A stretch of 24,797 bases of DNA from Anaerolineales bacterium UBA5195 (lineage in GTDB: Bacteria; Chloroflexota; Anaerolineae; Anaerolineales; Villigracilaceae). Below the pieces are notes generated by a model. It saw nothing but the letters and a program-made list of their open reading frames with translations, had not been told where the DNA came from and ran no database searches. Position numbers and translations under genes: made by a program. Shown here piece after piece: positions 1 to 6,217 of the stretch. The DNA lies in NCBI GenBank assembly GCA_002412925.1, contig DHVZ01000048.1:1-24797 (forward strand), in the 5' to 3' direction. The stretch's first letter is position 1. Each line of letters opens with the position of its first letter.

Positions 1-27
1 GTGCGATTTCACCAGAATCCGCAACAT
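1..27 (-). CDS. 5' end of an unidentified gene running off the window
   Basis: On the minus strand a strong Shine-Dalgarno (AAAGGAGG) lies 5 nt before an ATG at 27, followed by nine open codons (MLRILVKSH) to the window edge. The protein is too short to identify. The ribosome binding site is the only real support. It is oriented like the other genes of the AT-rich patch. Confidence 0.4.
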
Positions 28-105
28 AATCGCCTCCTTTTTCAATCCTGTTTAATCAATATGCCTAGGGCTGTGATTTTACCTGATTTCTGAACTGACT
101 ATTCG

Positions 106-137
106 CCTGGCGGTTCTAGATTTTAGGCCTATTGGAG
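106..137 (+). repeat. Direct repeat, copy A (about 32 bp)
   Basis: This stretch matches 1436-1467 at 28 of 32 positions without gaps. Both copies start CCTGGCGGTTCTAG and end CCTATTGGAG. The two copies bracket about 1.3 kb holding the 150-aa and 122-aa orphan genes and the MITE-like element, so they could be the ends of an inserted unit or a duplicated scar. The remainder of the first 212 bases shows nothing else recognisable. Confidence 0.7.
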
Positions 138-212
138 CGCATTTTTTGAATTGTTTTAAGGTTAGGGGAAAATAGATTTTCAATCTTTTTCCGGATGAAT
201 ATTTCCTTGGAA

Positions 213-665
213 TTAGCTTAACTTGCATATGCTTTCAAAGAGCTGCAATGATCTAGAAATGCTCACTCCTTGTCCTATGAGCTTCTCAATTTCGGGATTT
301 TCCAAATTAAAATAATTTGAAAATTCCGAAATCTTATTAAGAGCATCTTGCGACATGTTACCATCCAGATTTGCAATTGCTATGGTATGAACAATTAATC
401 GGCGAACCGCTAAATGATCTTTTTTAACGTGAGCTACTAACCGTTCCAATGCTTCTGTTGGGTTATCTAAATTTCCTGAAGCCATGTCATTTTGAAACTT
501 ATCTTCTAAATCCCAAACCTGATTAAAATCGAATCCCCATTCAACTAAGAATAATATAGCCGCACCTGAGGCTTTACCACTAATACTTTTTCTCCCTGAA
601 GCAAGAATACTCATCGCTTGCATATAAAAAAGAAAATCGTATCCAAAAGCGCTTTTACCATCCAT
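213..665 (-). CDS. Hypothetical protein, possibly TerB-like
   Basis: The product is a 150-residue soluble protein with no signal peptide or membrane segment. AAGGAG sits 7 nt before the ATG. The second half (about residues 75-150) reads as a helical bundle with a segment IANLDGNMSQDALNKI that resembles the 'ADGxxxxxE' helix-loop of TerB-type domains, but the acidic pattern is incomplete and the assignment is weak. The region is clearly richer in AT than the housekeeping genes, suggesting acquisition or relaxed selection. No function is proposed. Confidence 0.6.
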   Translation of the reverse strand: MDGKSAFGYDFLFYMQAMSILASGRKSISGKASGAAILFLVEWGFDFNQVWDLEDKFQNDMASGNLDNPTEALERLVAHVKKDHLAVRRLIVHTIAIANLDGNMSQDALNKISEFSNYFNLENPEIEKLIGQGVSISRSLQLFESICKLS

Positions 666-726
666 TCATGTCTCCTTAATATATAGCCCAGAATTTAGAC
701 TTGAGAATATTAGGATTTAATCAGGA

Positions 727-1095
727 TTATTGTTTACCTTTTGTTGGATAGTCTGCAAAGAAATCAGTAGTCGCAGATGTAGGATAGTCTTCAAAAAAGT
801 CCTTTTCATCTGTTTTGGCACCGCTGTTGGAAATTTGTTTATTATCAGAAAGAGTGCTGTTACGCGAATCCGTTAATGCAGTATTCTTAGGGGCATAGGA
901 TTTCTGTTTATCATTGAAATGGGAATTTTTTCTCTTAGTTTGGCAGCCAGCTTCGCTTTGACTATCTCGTAATAGAAAGAATGAAACTATCAAAAAAAAT
1001 AAACCGACAATAATGAATATTGGTTGGTTGTAATATATTGCTCCAAGAGTCATGAATAACCCACCCCACATGAATCGAAAACCCATGTATCTCAT
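727..1095 (-). CDS. Small membrane-anchored hypothetical protein with a repeated DFFxDYPT tail
   Basis: The product is 122 residues. AAGGA lies about 7 nt before the ATG. Two hydrophobic segments (roughly residues 9-22 and 25-42) form a hairpin-like membrane anchor. They are followed by a hydrophilic Ser/Asn/Lys-rich linker of about 50 residues. The tail carries two copies of a short motif, DFFEDYPT (99-106) and DFFADYPT (111-118), ending in a basic KGKQ. This looks like an anchor-linker-peptide arrangement in which the tail motif could bind a partner; that is inference. I recognise no family. It precedes the 150-aa gene with a 61-bp gap, in the same orientation. Confidence 0.6.
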   Translation of the reverse strand: MRYMGFRFMWGGLFMTLGAIYYNQPIFIIVGLFFLIVSFFLLRDSQSEAGCQTKRKNSHFNDKQKSYAPKNTALTDSRNSTLSDNKQISNSGAKTDEKDFFEDYPTSATTDFFADYPTKGKQ

Positions 1096-1130
1096 ATGTT
1101 CATCCTTCTGTTTTGTTATTTATGCAGATT

Positions 1131-1315
1131 ATAGTTTGACAATGTCACATTCGGTATATGCAGGTTGCTTTGTTGATTCACCGCCATACCTGGCGTATTA
1201 TTGAAATCCCCATATGCGGGTAATACACCCTGAATTCCCGCAGGAAAGCTGCATATGGCGGAGACGCAAGACTGCATTCATAGAACAAATGTTTAATGTG
1301 ACATTGTCAAAATAG
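1131..1315. mobile_element. MITE-like element, 177 bp, with 17-bp TIRs and 4-bp TSD
   Basis: Perfect 17-bp terminal inverted repeats (TTTGACAATGTCACATT at 1135-1151 and its complement at 1295-1311) bound the element. Directly outside both ends is the same 4-mer ATAG (1131-1134 and 1312-1315), as expected of a target-site duplication. Inside are nested inverted repeats: CCGCCATA (1181-1188) with TATGGCGG (1254-1261), and GTATTA (1195-1200) with TAATAC (1221-1226). There is no transposase, so it would need one supplied in trans. It sits just upstream of the 122-aa gene and may carry that gene's promoter. Confidence 0.75.
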
Positions 1316-1369
1316 TAACATTTTCCAATGAGGCGTTACGTTCCGTATCTTTGTAACCATTATATGATG

Positions 1370-1402
1370 AAAAATGCTATCACAACAAGCGATAGCATTT
1401 TT
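1370..1402. terminator. Symmetric intrinsic terminator
   Basis: A perfect 12-bp stem (AAAAATGCTATC / GATAGCATTTTT) with a 9-nt loop is flanked by A and T tracts on both sides, so it can act in either direction. It lies just beyond the degenerate tRNA 3' end at 1406-1445, in the same relative place as the terminator after the intact tRNA-Asn. Confidence 0.75.
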
Positions 1403-1405
1403 ATC

Positions 1406-1445
1406 AGGCTCCCAGCGGATGGTTCCAATCTCCAACCTGGCGGTT
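1406..1445 (-). pseudogene. Degenerate 3'-end fragment of tRNA-Asn
   Basis: These 40 bases align without gaps to 2328-2367, the 3' half of the intact tRNA-Asn, at 32 of 40 positions, including an exact AGGCTCCCAGC block (acceptor 3' strand on the minus strand). The match ends inside the anticodon arm. The fragment and the intact tRNA are direct repeats about 920 bp apart, the layout left by site-specific integration into a tRNA 3' end. Substitutions in the T arm show it is no longer a working tRNA part. Confidence 0.65.
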
Positions 1446-1467
1446 CTAGGTTTGATTCCTATTGGAG
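1436..1467 (+). repeat. Direct repeat, copy B, with a T-arm-like segment
   Basis: Second copy of the 106-137 repeat. It overlaps the tRNA-Asn remnant by 10 bp. On the plus strand it contains GGTTTGATTCC, which fits the tRNA T-loop consensus GGTTCRANNCC at all but one base and can form 4 of 5 T-stem pairs. This suggests a second tRNA-derived scar pointing the other way; that reading is tentative. The gap 1096-1517 otherwise holds the MITE and a terminator. Confidence 0.6.
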
Positions 1468-1517
1468 TACATTTCTAGAGTCATATTTTATCCAAAATAA
1501 CATTTAATAAAAACCAA

Positions 1518-2048
1518 TTACTTTTCTTGCCTTATTATTTCTTGAGCACAACGCTGCAAAATTTCATCAATCATTACTAGAATATTAGAAGCCATGTTAG
1601 GTAGCGATTGGGTTAGTTGGGTAGCTCGCTCGATATTATTTAGATCATCAGACATAAAAATCATAATGCCTTGTAAATATTGACCAATATATTGAATTAT
1701 TTGTTTATCACTTGTTAAATACGTCCTTGACATCATTGAAGCGATTGCGACGTATTTTCCACTCTTAGAATTCCATTCTTTGAATTTTTGTTCAAAACCT
1801 GACGAAGAGTATTGGGGATATCCATGCTGGCTAAGTCTGAACATGACAATCTCAAGACCTTCTTCAATCCAATCCCTAAGGTTTTTTATTTGTTGTATTC
1901 TATCTGGAATAATTAATTGCCTAGCTTCTTTCTCCCTTTCATATTTAATTTGTCGGTCTAAAATTTGTCTTTGATAGTAGCCAGTGACAAGCCAACCAGC
2001 TATTGTTATTATGAGTGTGATAAAGATTCCTATCTGCTCAATACTCAT
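1518..2048 (-). CDS. Hypothetical single-span membrane protein
   Basis: The 176-residue product starts at the ATG of MSIEQIG, chosen because AGGAG lies 8 nt upstream. A longer in-frame reading begins inside the hairpin repeat at 2087-2146 and lacks a site. One membrane helix (about residues 7-25) is followed by a charged, probably coiled-coil stretch (about 28-55) and a helical cytoplasmic domain. No catalytic motif is visible. It is the only gene between the two tRNA-Asn 3'-end copies, so it would be the cargo if that interval is an inserted unit. Confidence 0.65.
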   Translation of the reverse strand: MSIEQIGIFITLIITIAGWLVTGYYQRQILDRQIKYEREKEARQLIIPDRIQQIKNLRDWIEEGLEIVMFRLSQHGYPQYSSSGFEQKFKEWNSKSGKYVAIASMMSRTYLTSDKQIIQYIGQYLQGIMIFMSDDLNNIERATQLTQSLPNMASNILVMIDEILQRCAQEIIRQEK

Positions 2049-2086
2049 TTTTTTATCTCCTGATTTGGCTACATTTGCCACTTGCA

Positions 2087-2146
2087 AGAAGCCTGTAACT
2101 TGACCGAGCAAGCGCCTTAGGCGCGGGCCGGTCAAGTCAGGCTTCT
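2087..2146. repeat. Long imperfect palindrome with an inner hairpin
   Basis: The outer arms 2087-2106 and 2129-2146 are complementary over 18 bp, with 2 extra bases in the left arm. Between them GCGCC-TTA-GGCGC (2112-2124) makes a second small stem. It lies 39 bp upstream of the 176-aa gene, in its presumed leader or promoter. It resembles a REP- or MITE-type dispersed element. The following stretch 2147-2289 shows nothing recognisable. Confidence 0.65.
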
Positions 2147-2289
2147 ACCCGCTTGCGAGCCGGGTCTTTGGTAGAAAATCTCGCGGGAAGCACCAAAATC
2201 CTTCTGGGCGGTTATCGTATCCTACAGGAAAAACAGCTTCTGGCGCACGGGAAATAGGCTAACGCAGTATAACATTATTAGAAATTAAA

Positions 2290-2324
2290 ACAAAAATGCC
2301 TCCGCAATTTGCGAAGGCGTTTTT
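2290..2324 (-). terminator. Intrinsic terminator after tRNA-Asn
   Basis: On the minus strand an 8-bp stem (GCCTTCGC / GCGGAGGC, one G-T pair, 5-nt loop) is followed by ATTTTT and preceded by A residues. It begins about 13 nt beyond the mature tRNA 3' end. Confidence 0.8.
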
Positions 2325-2330
2325 TCAAGG

Positions 2331-2403
2331 CTCCCAGCCGAGGACTCGAACCTCGAACCTAGCGGTTAACAGCCGCCCGCTCTGCCAATTGAGCTAGCCG
2401 GGA
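2331..2403 (-). tRNA. tRNA-Asn (anticodon GTT)
   Basis: The 73-nt cloverleaf can be built by eye. The acceptor stem TCCCGGC/GCTGGGA has one G-T pair. The D stem is GCTC/GAGC. The anticodon stem GGCGG/CCGCT encloses the loop CTGTTAA with GTT in the anticodon place. The variable loop is AGGTT. The T arm is CGAGG-TTCGAGT-CCTCG and the discriminator is G. The next bases are CCT, so the 3' CCA is not encoded and must be added. It has its own consensus promoter and terminator. A broken copy of its 3' end lies at 1406-1445. Confidence 0.96.
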
Positions 2404-2415
2404 ACGCGAGACGAG

Positions 2416-2444
2416 ATTATATATTTAAGCGCCACATGTGTCAA
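2416..2444 (-). promoter_or_regulatory. Consensus sigma-70 promoter of tRNA-Asn
   Basis: The minus strand reads TTGACA (2444-2439), a 17-bp spacer and TATAAT (2421-2416), a perfect match in both boxes. Transcription would start near 2409, about 6 nt before the mature tRNA 5' end. It lies directly after the cdsA stop. Confidence 0.9.
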
Positions 2445-2458
2445 GCAAAAATCAAAAC

Positions 2459-3265
2459 TCATCGGGCAAACCAGGTGATGAAGTAATAACCCAGCACGGC
2501 CACCCACACCCACGAGTCGATCCGGTCGAAAGCGCCGCCGTGACCGGGGATGATTTTCCCGGAGTCTTTCAACCCGGCCTGGCGTTTGAGCATGCTCTCG
2601 CCCAGGTCACCCAGCGGGGTGAGAAACCCCGCCGTCAGCCCGAAGATTGCCCCGATCCAAACCGGTAAATTGAGCGGGCCCCAGGTGGAATAAGCGTAGG
2701 CCAGGAAACCGCCTCCCAGCAGGGCGGTAAAGGCCCCGGCGGCATAGCCTTCCCAGGTTTTTTTTGGGCTTAGCCGGGGGCTCATCTGGTGCTTTCCGTA
2801 AGCAGCCCCAATCAGGTACGCGCCGCTATCGGCAAACCAGACACAGGGCAGGACAAACATCACCCACCAGCCGCCGTTCTCCACCTGGCGCAGATCGAGC
2901 AGGTACGCGCCCACCCAGCCGATGTAGGCCAGCCCGCCCACGCTTGCGCTAAAATCCAGCCCGGCATGGTCGCGTCCGCGCTCATATTCGATCAGGTGGA
3001 TTGCCATCAGCGCCAGGACGAGGAAAGTAAAAACGGAGATGGCGTGCCCGGGGAAATAAAAACGCGCCGTGATGATTGCCAGCACGCCGCCCACCACCAG
3101 CCAGCGCGAGGGGCGTGTTTCCACGGCGTAGAACAAATCCACATATTCCCAGGCCGCCGCGACAATCAGGAAACCGATAAACAAAAAGTAAGGAATTCCC
3201 CCGAAGATCAGCGTTGGAAAACCGACCACCAGCAAGACAAGCGAGGTGATGGTGCGCCTACGCAT
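2459..3265 (-). CDS. cdsA: Phosphatidate cytidylyltransferase (CDP-diglyceride synthase)
   Basis: An integral membrane enzyme that makes CDP-diacylglycerol from phosphatidic acid and CTP, the entry to phospholipid synthesis. The product is about 268 residues with about seven to eight hydrophobic spans, the usual family size. The CdsA signature lies near the C-terminus (about 223-251): S-x-LKR, then KD, then PGHGG-x-x-DR-x-DS, all present. The start at MRRRTITS overlaps the end of uppS by 8 bp, implying translational coupling; an ATG 12 bp upstream is also possible. It is the last protein gene of the frr-uppS-cdsA series. Confidence 0.93.
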   Translation of the reverse strand: MRRRTITSLVLLVVGFPTLIFGGIPYFLFIGFLIVAAAWEYVDLFYAVETRPSRWLVVGGVLAIITARFYFPGHAISVFTFLVLALMAIHLIEYERGRDHAGLDFSASVGGLAYIGWVGAYLLDLRQVENGGWWVMFVLPCVWFADSGAYLIGAAYGKHQMSPRLSPKKTWEGYAAGAFTALLGGGFLAYAYSTWGPLNLPVWIGAIFGLTAGFLTPLGDLGESMLKRQAGLKDSGKIIPGHGGAFDRIDSWVWVAVLGYYFITWFAR

Positions 3266-4004
3266 GCGACTTCTCATACTCTGGCGCAGACACATTGCCG
3301 TAGCGACGGTCGCGATTGGCAAATTCATCCAGCGCTTTGCGGAACTCCTCTTTGCTAAAATCAGGCCAGTAAGTGGGAGTCACATACCACTCTGAATAAG
3401 CGGCCTGCCAGATTAAAAAGTTGCTGATGCGCAGCTCCCCGGAGGTGCGGATGATCAGGTCGGGATCGGGCACGCCGGCCGTGTAGAGATAATTATTGAC
3501 CAACTCTGGAGTGACGGTCTCCGGCTTGACGCCATCGCGCAGCATTTGTTGAATGGCATTGACGATTTCATCACGCCCGCCATAATTGAAGGCCACGTTC
3601 AGAACCAGTTTGTTGTTCTTCCTGGTCGCTTCAACCGCATCCAACACTTTTTTCTGGAGCGCAGGGGCCAGTTGATCCAGCCGTCCCAAATGACGAATCT
3701 GGACCCCTTGCTGGCTGAGTTCATTCAGCTCCTTGTCGATCACGTCTTCGAGGATGCGCATCAACCCGATGACTTCTTCGCGCGGGCGGCCCCAGTTTTC
3801 GGTGGAGAAAGCGTAAATGGTTAAATACCCGACGCCGAATTCGACGCAGGCCTTGATGATCCGGCGCAAATTTTCTGTCCCCGCCTTGTGTCCAGCCAGG
3901 CGCGGCAGGCCGCGTTTCAATGCCCAGCGGCCATTGCCATCCATGATAATGGCAACGTGTTGGGGCATTTGATGGGTGGGAGGTTTATGGCTGTCTTTGC
4001 TCAT
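3258..4004 (-). CDS. uppS: Isoprenyl (undecaprenyl) diphosphate synthase
   Basis: A cis-prenyltransferase that extends farnesyl diphosphate with IPP to the long-chain lipid carrier used for cell-wall and glycan export. The length, 248 residues, is normal. Visible motifs in order are IIMDGNGRWA with the catalytic Asp22, AFSTENWGRP, FNYGGRDEI, and the C-terminal DLIIRTSGELRISNFLIWQ with SEWY. It follows frr by 14 bp without a clear Shine-Dalgarno, suggesting coupled translation, and overlaps cdsA. Its IPP could come from the mevalonate genes about 9 kb away; that link is inference. Confidence 0.95.
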   Translation of the reverse strand: MSKDSHKPPTHQMPQHVAIIMDGNGRWALKRGLPRLAGHKAGTENLRRIIKACVEFGVGYLTIYAFSTENWGRPREEVIGLMRILEDVIDKELNELSQQGVQIRHLGRLDQLAPALQKKVLDAVEATRKNNKLVLNVAFNYGGRDEIVNAIQQMLRDGVKPETVTPELVNNYLYTAGVPDPDLIIRTSGELRISNFLIWQAAYSEWYVTPTYWPDFSKEEFRKALDEFANRDRRYGNVSAPEYEKSHA

Positions 4005-4018
4005 GGCGCATGGAGTTG

Positions 4019-4576
4019 CTAGACTTCCATGATCTCCTGCTCTTTATTGCGGCCAATCCTTTCAATTTCAGTCATCATGCGGTCTGTCAATTTTTGTAAT
4101 TCTTCTTCCCCGCGAATGCGGTCATCTTCGGAGATCATTTTTTCGGCCTCGAAATCTTTAACATCTTTCATCGCGTCGCGGCGGATGTTGCGCAGCGCCA
4201 CGCGCGCTTCCTCGAGGCGATGATGGACATGCTTGACCAAATCCCGGCGGCGGTCTTCCGTCAGCACCGGGAGGTTCAGGCGGATAACCAGCCCGTCGTT
4301 GTTGGGCGTTAATCCCAGGTCAGAAGCCATGATGGCCTTTTCGATGGCTTTCAGGGTGGTTTTGTCAAAAGGCTTGATCATTAACTGACGCGGTTCAGGC
4401 ACTGAAATGGAAGCCAACTGTTGGAGAGGCGTGGGTGAGCCGTAATACTCAACATGGAGCTTTTCCACCAACCCGGGGTTGGCCCGCCCTGTGCGAATGG
4501 TGAGCAAGTCCTCGGTAAGGGCGTTGATCGACTTTTGCATATGGGACTCAGCATCTTTGAGAAGATCTTTAATCAC
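4019..4576 (-). CDS. frr: Ribosome recycling factor
   Basis: With EF-G it splits the post-termination ribosome. The start is a GTG, chosen because AGGAGG lies 5 nt upstream and it gives 185 residues, exactly the family norm. An in-frame extension upstream lacks a site. The sequence is collinear with RRF: N-terminal helix with LTEDLLTIRTGRANPGL, the domain II stretch YYGSPTPLQQLASISVPEPRQLMI, then NNDGLVIRLNLPVLTEDRRRDL and the long charged C-terminal helices. It lies downstream of a terminator that closes pyrH, so it probably has its own promoter in 4577-4790, but I could not pick convincing boxes there. Confidence 0.96.
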   Translation of the reverse strand: MIKDLLKDAESHMQKSINALTEDLLTIRTGRANPGLVEKLHVEYYGSPTPLQQLASISVPEPRQLMIKPFDKTTLKAIEKAIMASDLGLTPNNDGLVIRLNLPVLTEDRRRDLVKHVHHRLEEARVALRNIRRDAMKDVKDFEAEKMISEDDRIRGEEELQKLTDRMMTEIERIGRNKEQEIMEV

Positions 4577-4792
4577 GGCAGCCTCCTGATTTATTTGAGC
4601 ATATTTTTCTGCCTGCAAGGATACCCTAAAATTTGAAAATGCGCTACGGATTAAATTTGGGTCTCGGGTCTTGTGAAGTCCCAAAAAAACCTGGAATTCA
4701 GGATGGGACAAATACAAAGTGCTGCAACAAGCAGTATCAACGCGAAAGACTCGCAAAGCCTGTTGCGGGACTCTCAAAGGCTGGCAGGAATC

Positions 4793-4818
4793 AAAAAGAC
4801 GCCCCGTGAGGCGTCTTT
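4793..4818 (-). terminator. Intrinsic terminator after pyrH
   Basis: A perfect 9-bp stem (AAAGACGCC / GGCGTCTTT) with a 6-nt loop is followed on the minus strand by TTTTTG. It starts 6 bp after the pyrH stop and separates pyrH from frr. Confidence 0.85.
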
Positions 4819-4823
4819 CCGTT

Positions 4824-5540
4824 TTACGCGTGGACCAGGGTCCCGATCTTTTCACCGTACAAGGCGCGGGTGAGCGCGGTCTGGTCCCACAGGTTCAGCA
4901 CCAGGATGGGGATTTTATGTTCCATGCAGTGGGTAATGGCTGTTCCGTCCATCACTCCCAGGCGGCGGTTGAGCACGTCGATGTAGGTCAGTTCATCAAA
5001 TTTGACCGCTTTCGGATTATTCTTTGGGTCGGAGTCGTAGACGCCATCCACCTTGGTGGCCTTGATGACCACATCCGCATCGATTTCGGTGGCGCGCAGG
5101 GCTGCGGCGGTATCGGTCGAAAAGAAGGGGTTTCCAGTCCCCGCGCCGAAAATGACCACGCGCCCCTTTTCCAGGTGGCGGATGGCGCGTCGGCGGATGT
5201 ATGGTTCGGCGATGGCGCGCATCTCAATCGCCGACATGACGCGCGTCAGGACGTGATTGCGTTCCATGGCGTCCATCAAAGCCAGGGCGTTCATCACCGT
5301 CGCCAGCATGCCCATATAGTCGGCGGTGGCCCGATCCATGCCCCGGTCGAGACCCTGCTTGCCGCGCCACAGGTTGCCCGCGCCGATTACGATGGCCACC
5401 TCCACGCCCATCTCGCGGACTTCCTTCACGCGCAAGGCGATGGCCTCGGCTTCAGAAACACTGATGCCAAATCCAGTTTCACTGCCCAGCGCTTCTCCAC
5501 TGAGTTTGAGCAAAATCCGTTTGTATTTTAGTTCTGACAT
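4824..5540 (-). CDS. pyrH: UMP kinase
   Basis: It phosphorylates UMP to UDP with ATP; it belongs to the bacterial amino-acid-kinase fold and is normally a hexamer controlled by UTP and GTP. The product is 238 residues, a typical length. The start at MSELKYKR has AAGGAG 6 nt upstream; an ATG six codons earlier lies before that site and is less likely. Motifs are KLSGEALG at the N-terminus, GAGNLWRG, the DYMGMLATVMNALAL helix, GAGTGNPFFSTDTAAALRA and KATKVDGVYDSDP. It is preceded at very short range by the tsf terminator, so expression depends on readthrough or on a promoter inside tsf. Confidence 0.96.
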   Translation of the reverse strand: MSELKYKRILLKLSGEALGSETGFGISVSEAEAIALRVKEVREMGVEVAIVIGAGNLWRGKQGLDRGMDRATADYMGMLATVMNALALMDAMERNHVLTRVMSAIEMRAIAEPYIRRRAIRHLEKGRVVIFGAGTGNPFFSTDTAAALRATEIDADVVIKATKVDGVYDSDPKNNPKAVKFDELTYIDVLNRRLGVMDGTAITHCMEHKIPILVLNLWDQTALTRALYGEKIGTLVHA

Positions 5541-5556
5541 TTTTTCTCCTTGGCGC

Positions 5557-5587
5557 AAAAAAAAGCCAACCTTGCGGTTGGCTTTTT
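5557..5587 (-). terminator. Strong intrinsic terminator between tsf and pyrH
   Basis: A perfect 12-bp stem (AAAAAGCCAACC / GGTTGGCTTTTT) with the loop TTGC is followed on the minus strand by an extended T run. It begins 3 bp after the tsf stop. Its T run ends only about 17 nt before the pyrH ATG, immediately before the pyrH ribosome site, leaving no room for a promoter between. Confidence 0.9.
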
Positions 5588-5590
5588 AAT

Positions 5591-6196
5591 TTACTCACCC
5601 AATCCTTCACCCAACTCCCAGCGCTGGAAGCGGCGGATGACAACATTCTCGCCAGTGCTGGCGATGGTGCTGTGCAGGAGTTTTTCGATGGTGAGGGTTT
5701 CGTCGCGGATGTAGGCCTGCCGCAGGAGGCAGACTTCATCCTTGAACTTGTTCAGGCGGCCTTCGACGATTTTGCCAGCCACTGCTTCGGGCTTGCCTTC
5801 TTCGATGGCGCGGTTTTTGGCAATTTCGGCCTCGTGCTGCAATTCTGCTTCGGGGATTTCGGTATCGGTCACGTATTTTGGCGCAGAAGCGGCAATCTGG
5901 AGCGCAAGCTCATGCGCAAACTGACGGAAAGCCTCAGAGCGGGCGACAAAGTCAGTTTCGCAGTTGACTTCCACCATGACACCCACGCGCCCGCTGCCGT
6001 GCGAGTACAACTCCACAGTGCCGTTGGAGGCCTGGCGGTCAGCCCGCTTGGCAGCCGTTGCCACGCCTTTTTCGCGCAGATAGTCCACGGCCTTTTTGAA
6101 GTCGCCATCAGCTTCGGTCAGCGCCTTGCGGCAATCCAAAATGCCCGCATTGGTAGCGGCGCGCAGTTCCTTGATCATTTCAGTTGTTATTTCCAT
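5591..6196 (-). CDS. tsf: Translation elongation factor Ts (short form)
   Basis: The guanine-nucleotide exchange factor for EF-Tu. It has 201 residues, near the short form of Thermus (about 196) rather than the E. coli length (about 283). The N-terminal UBA-like domain reads IKELRAATNAGILDCRKAL, and the core has VEVNCETDFVAR, containing the TDFVAR motif that contacts the EF-Tu G domain. A conserved C-terminal part follows (SGENVVIRRFQRWELGEGL-type ending). AGAGG lies 7 nt before the ATG. It follows rpsB by 21 bp, the standard rpsB-tsf pair. Confidence 0.96.
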   Translation of the reverse strand: MEITTEMIKELRAATNAGILDCRKALTEADGDFKKAVDYLREKGVATAAKRADRQASNGTVELYSHGSGRVGVMVEVNCETDFVARSEAFRQFAHELALQIAASAPKYVTDTEIPEAELQHEAEIAKNRAIEEGKPEAVAGKIVEGRLNKFKDEVCLLRQAYIRDETLTIEKLLHSTIASTGENVVIRRFQRWELGEGLGE

Positions 6197-6217
6197 TCAG
6201 AACCTCTTGCGGGAATA

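Noticed and set aside
4719..5531. 270-aa open frame on the plus strand opposite pyrH
   Set aside because: It lies wholly opposite pyrH and its terminator, has no family pattern, and arises from the high GC codon bias of the real gene.
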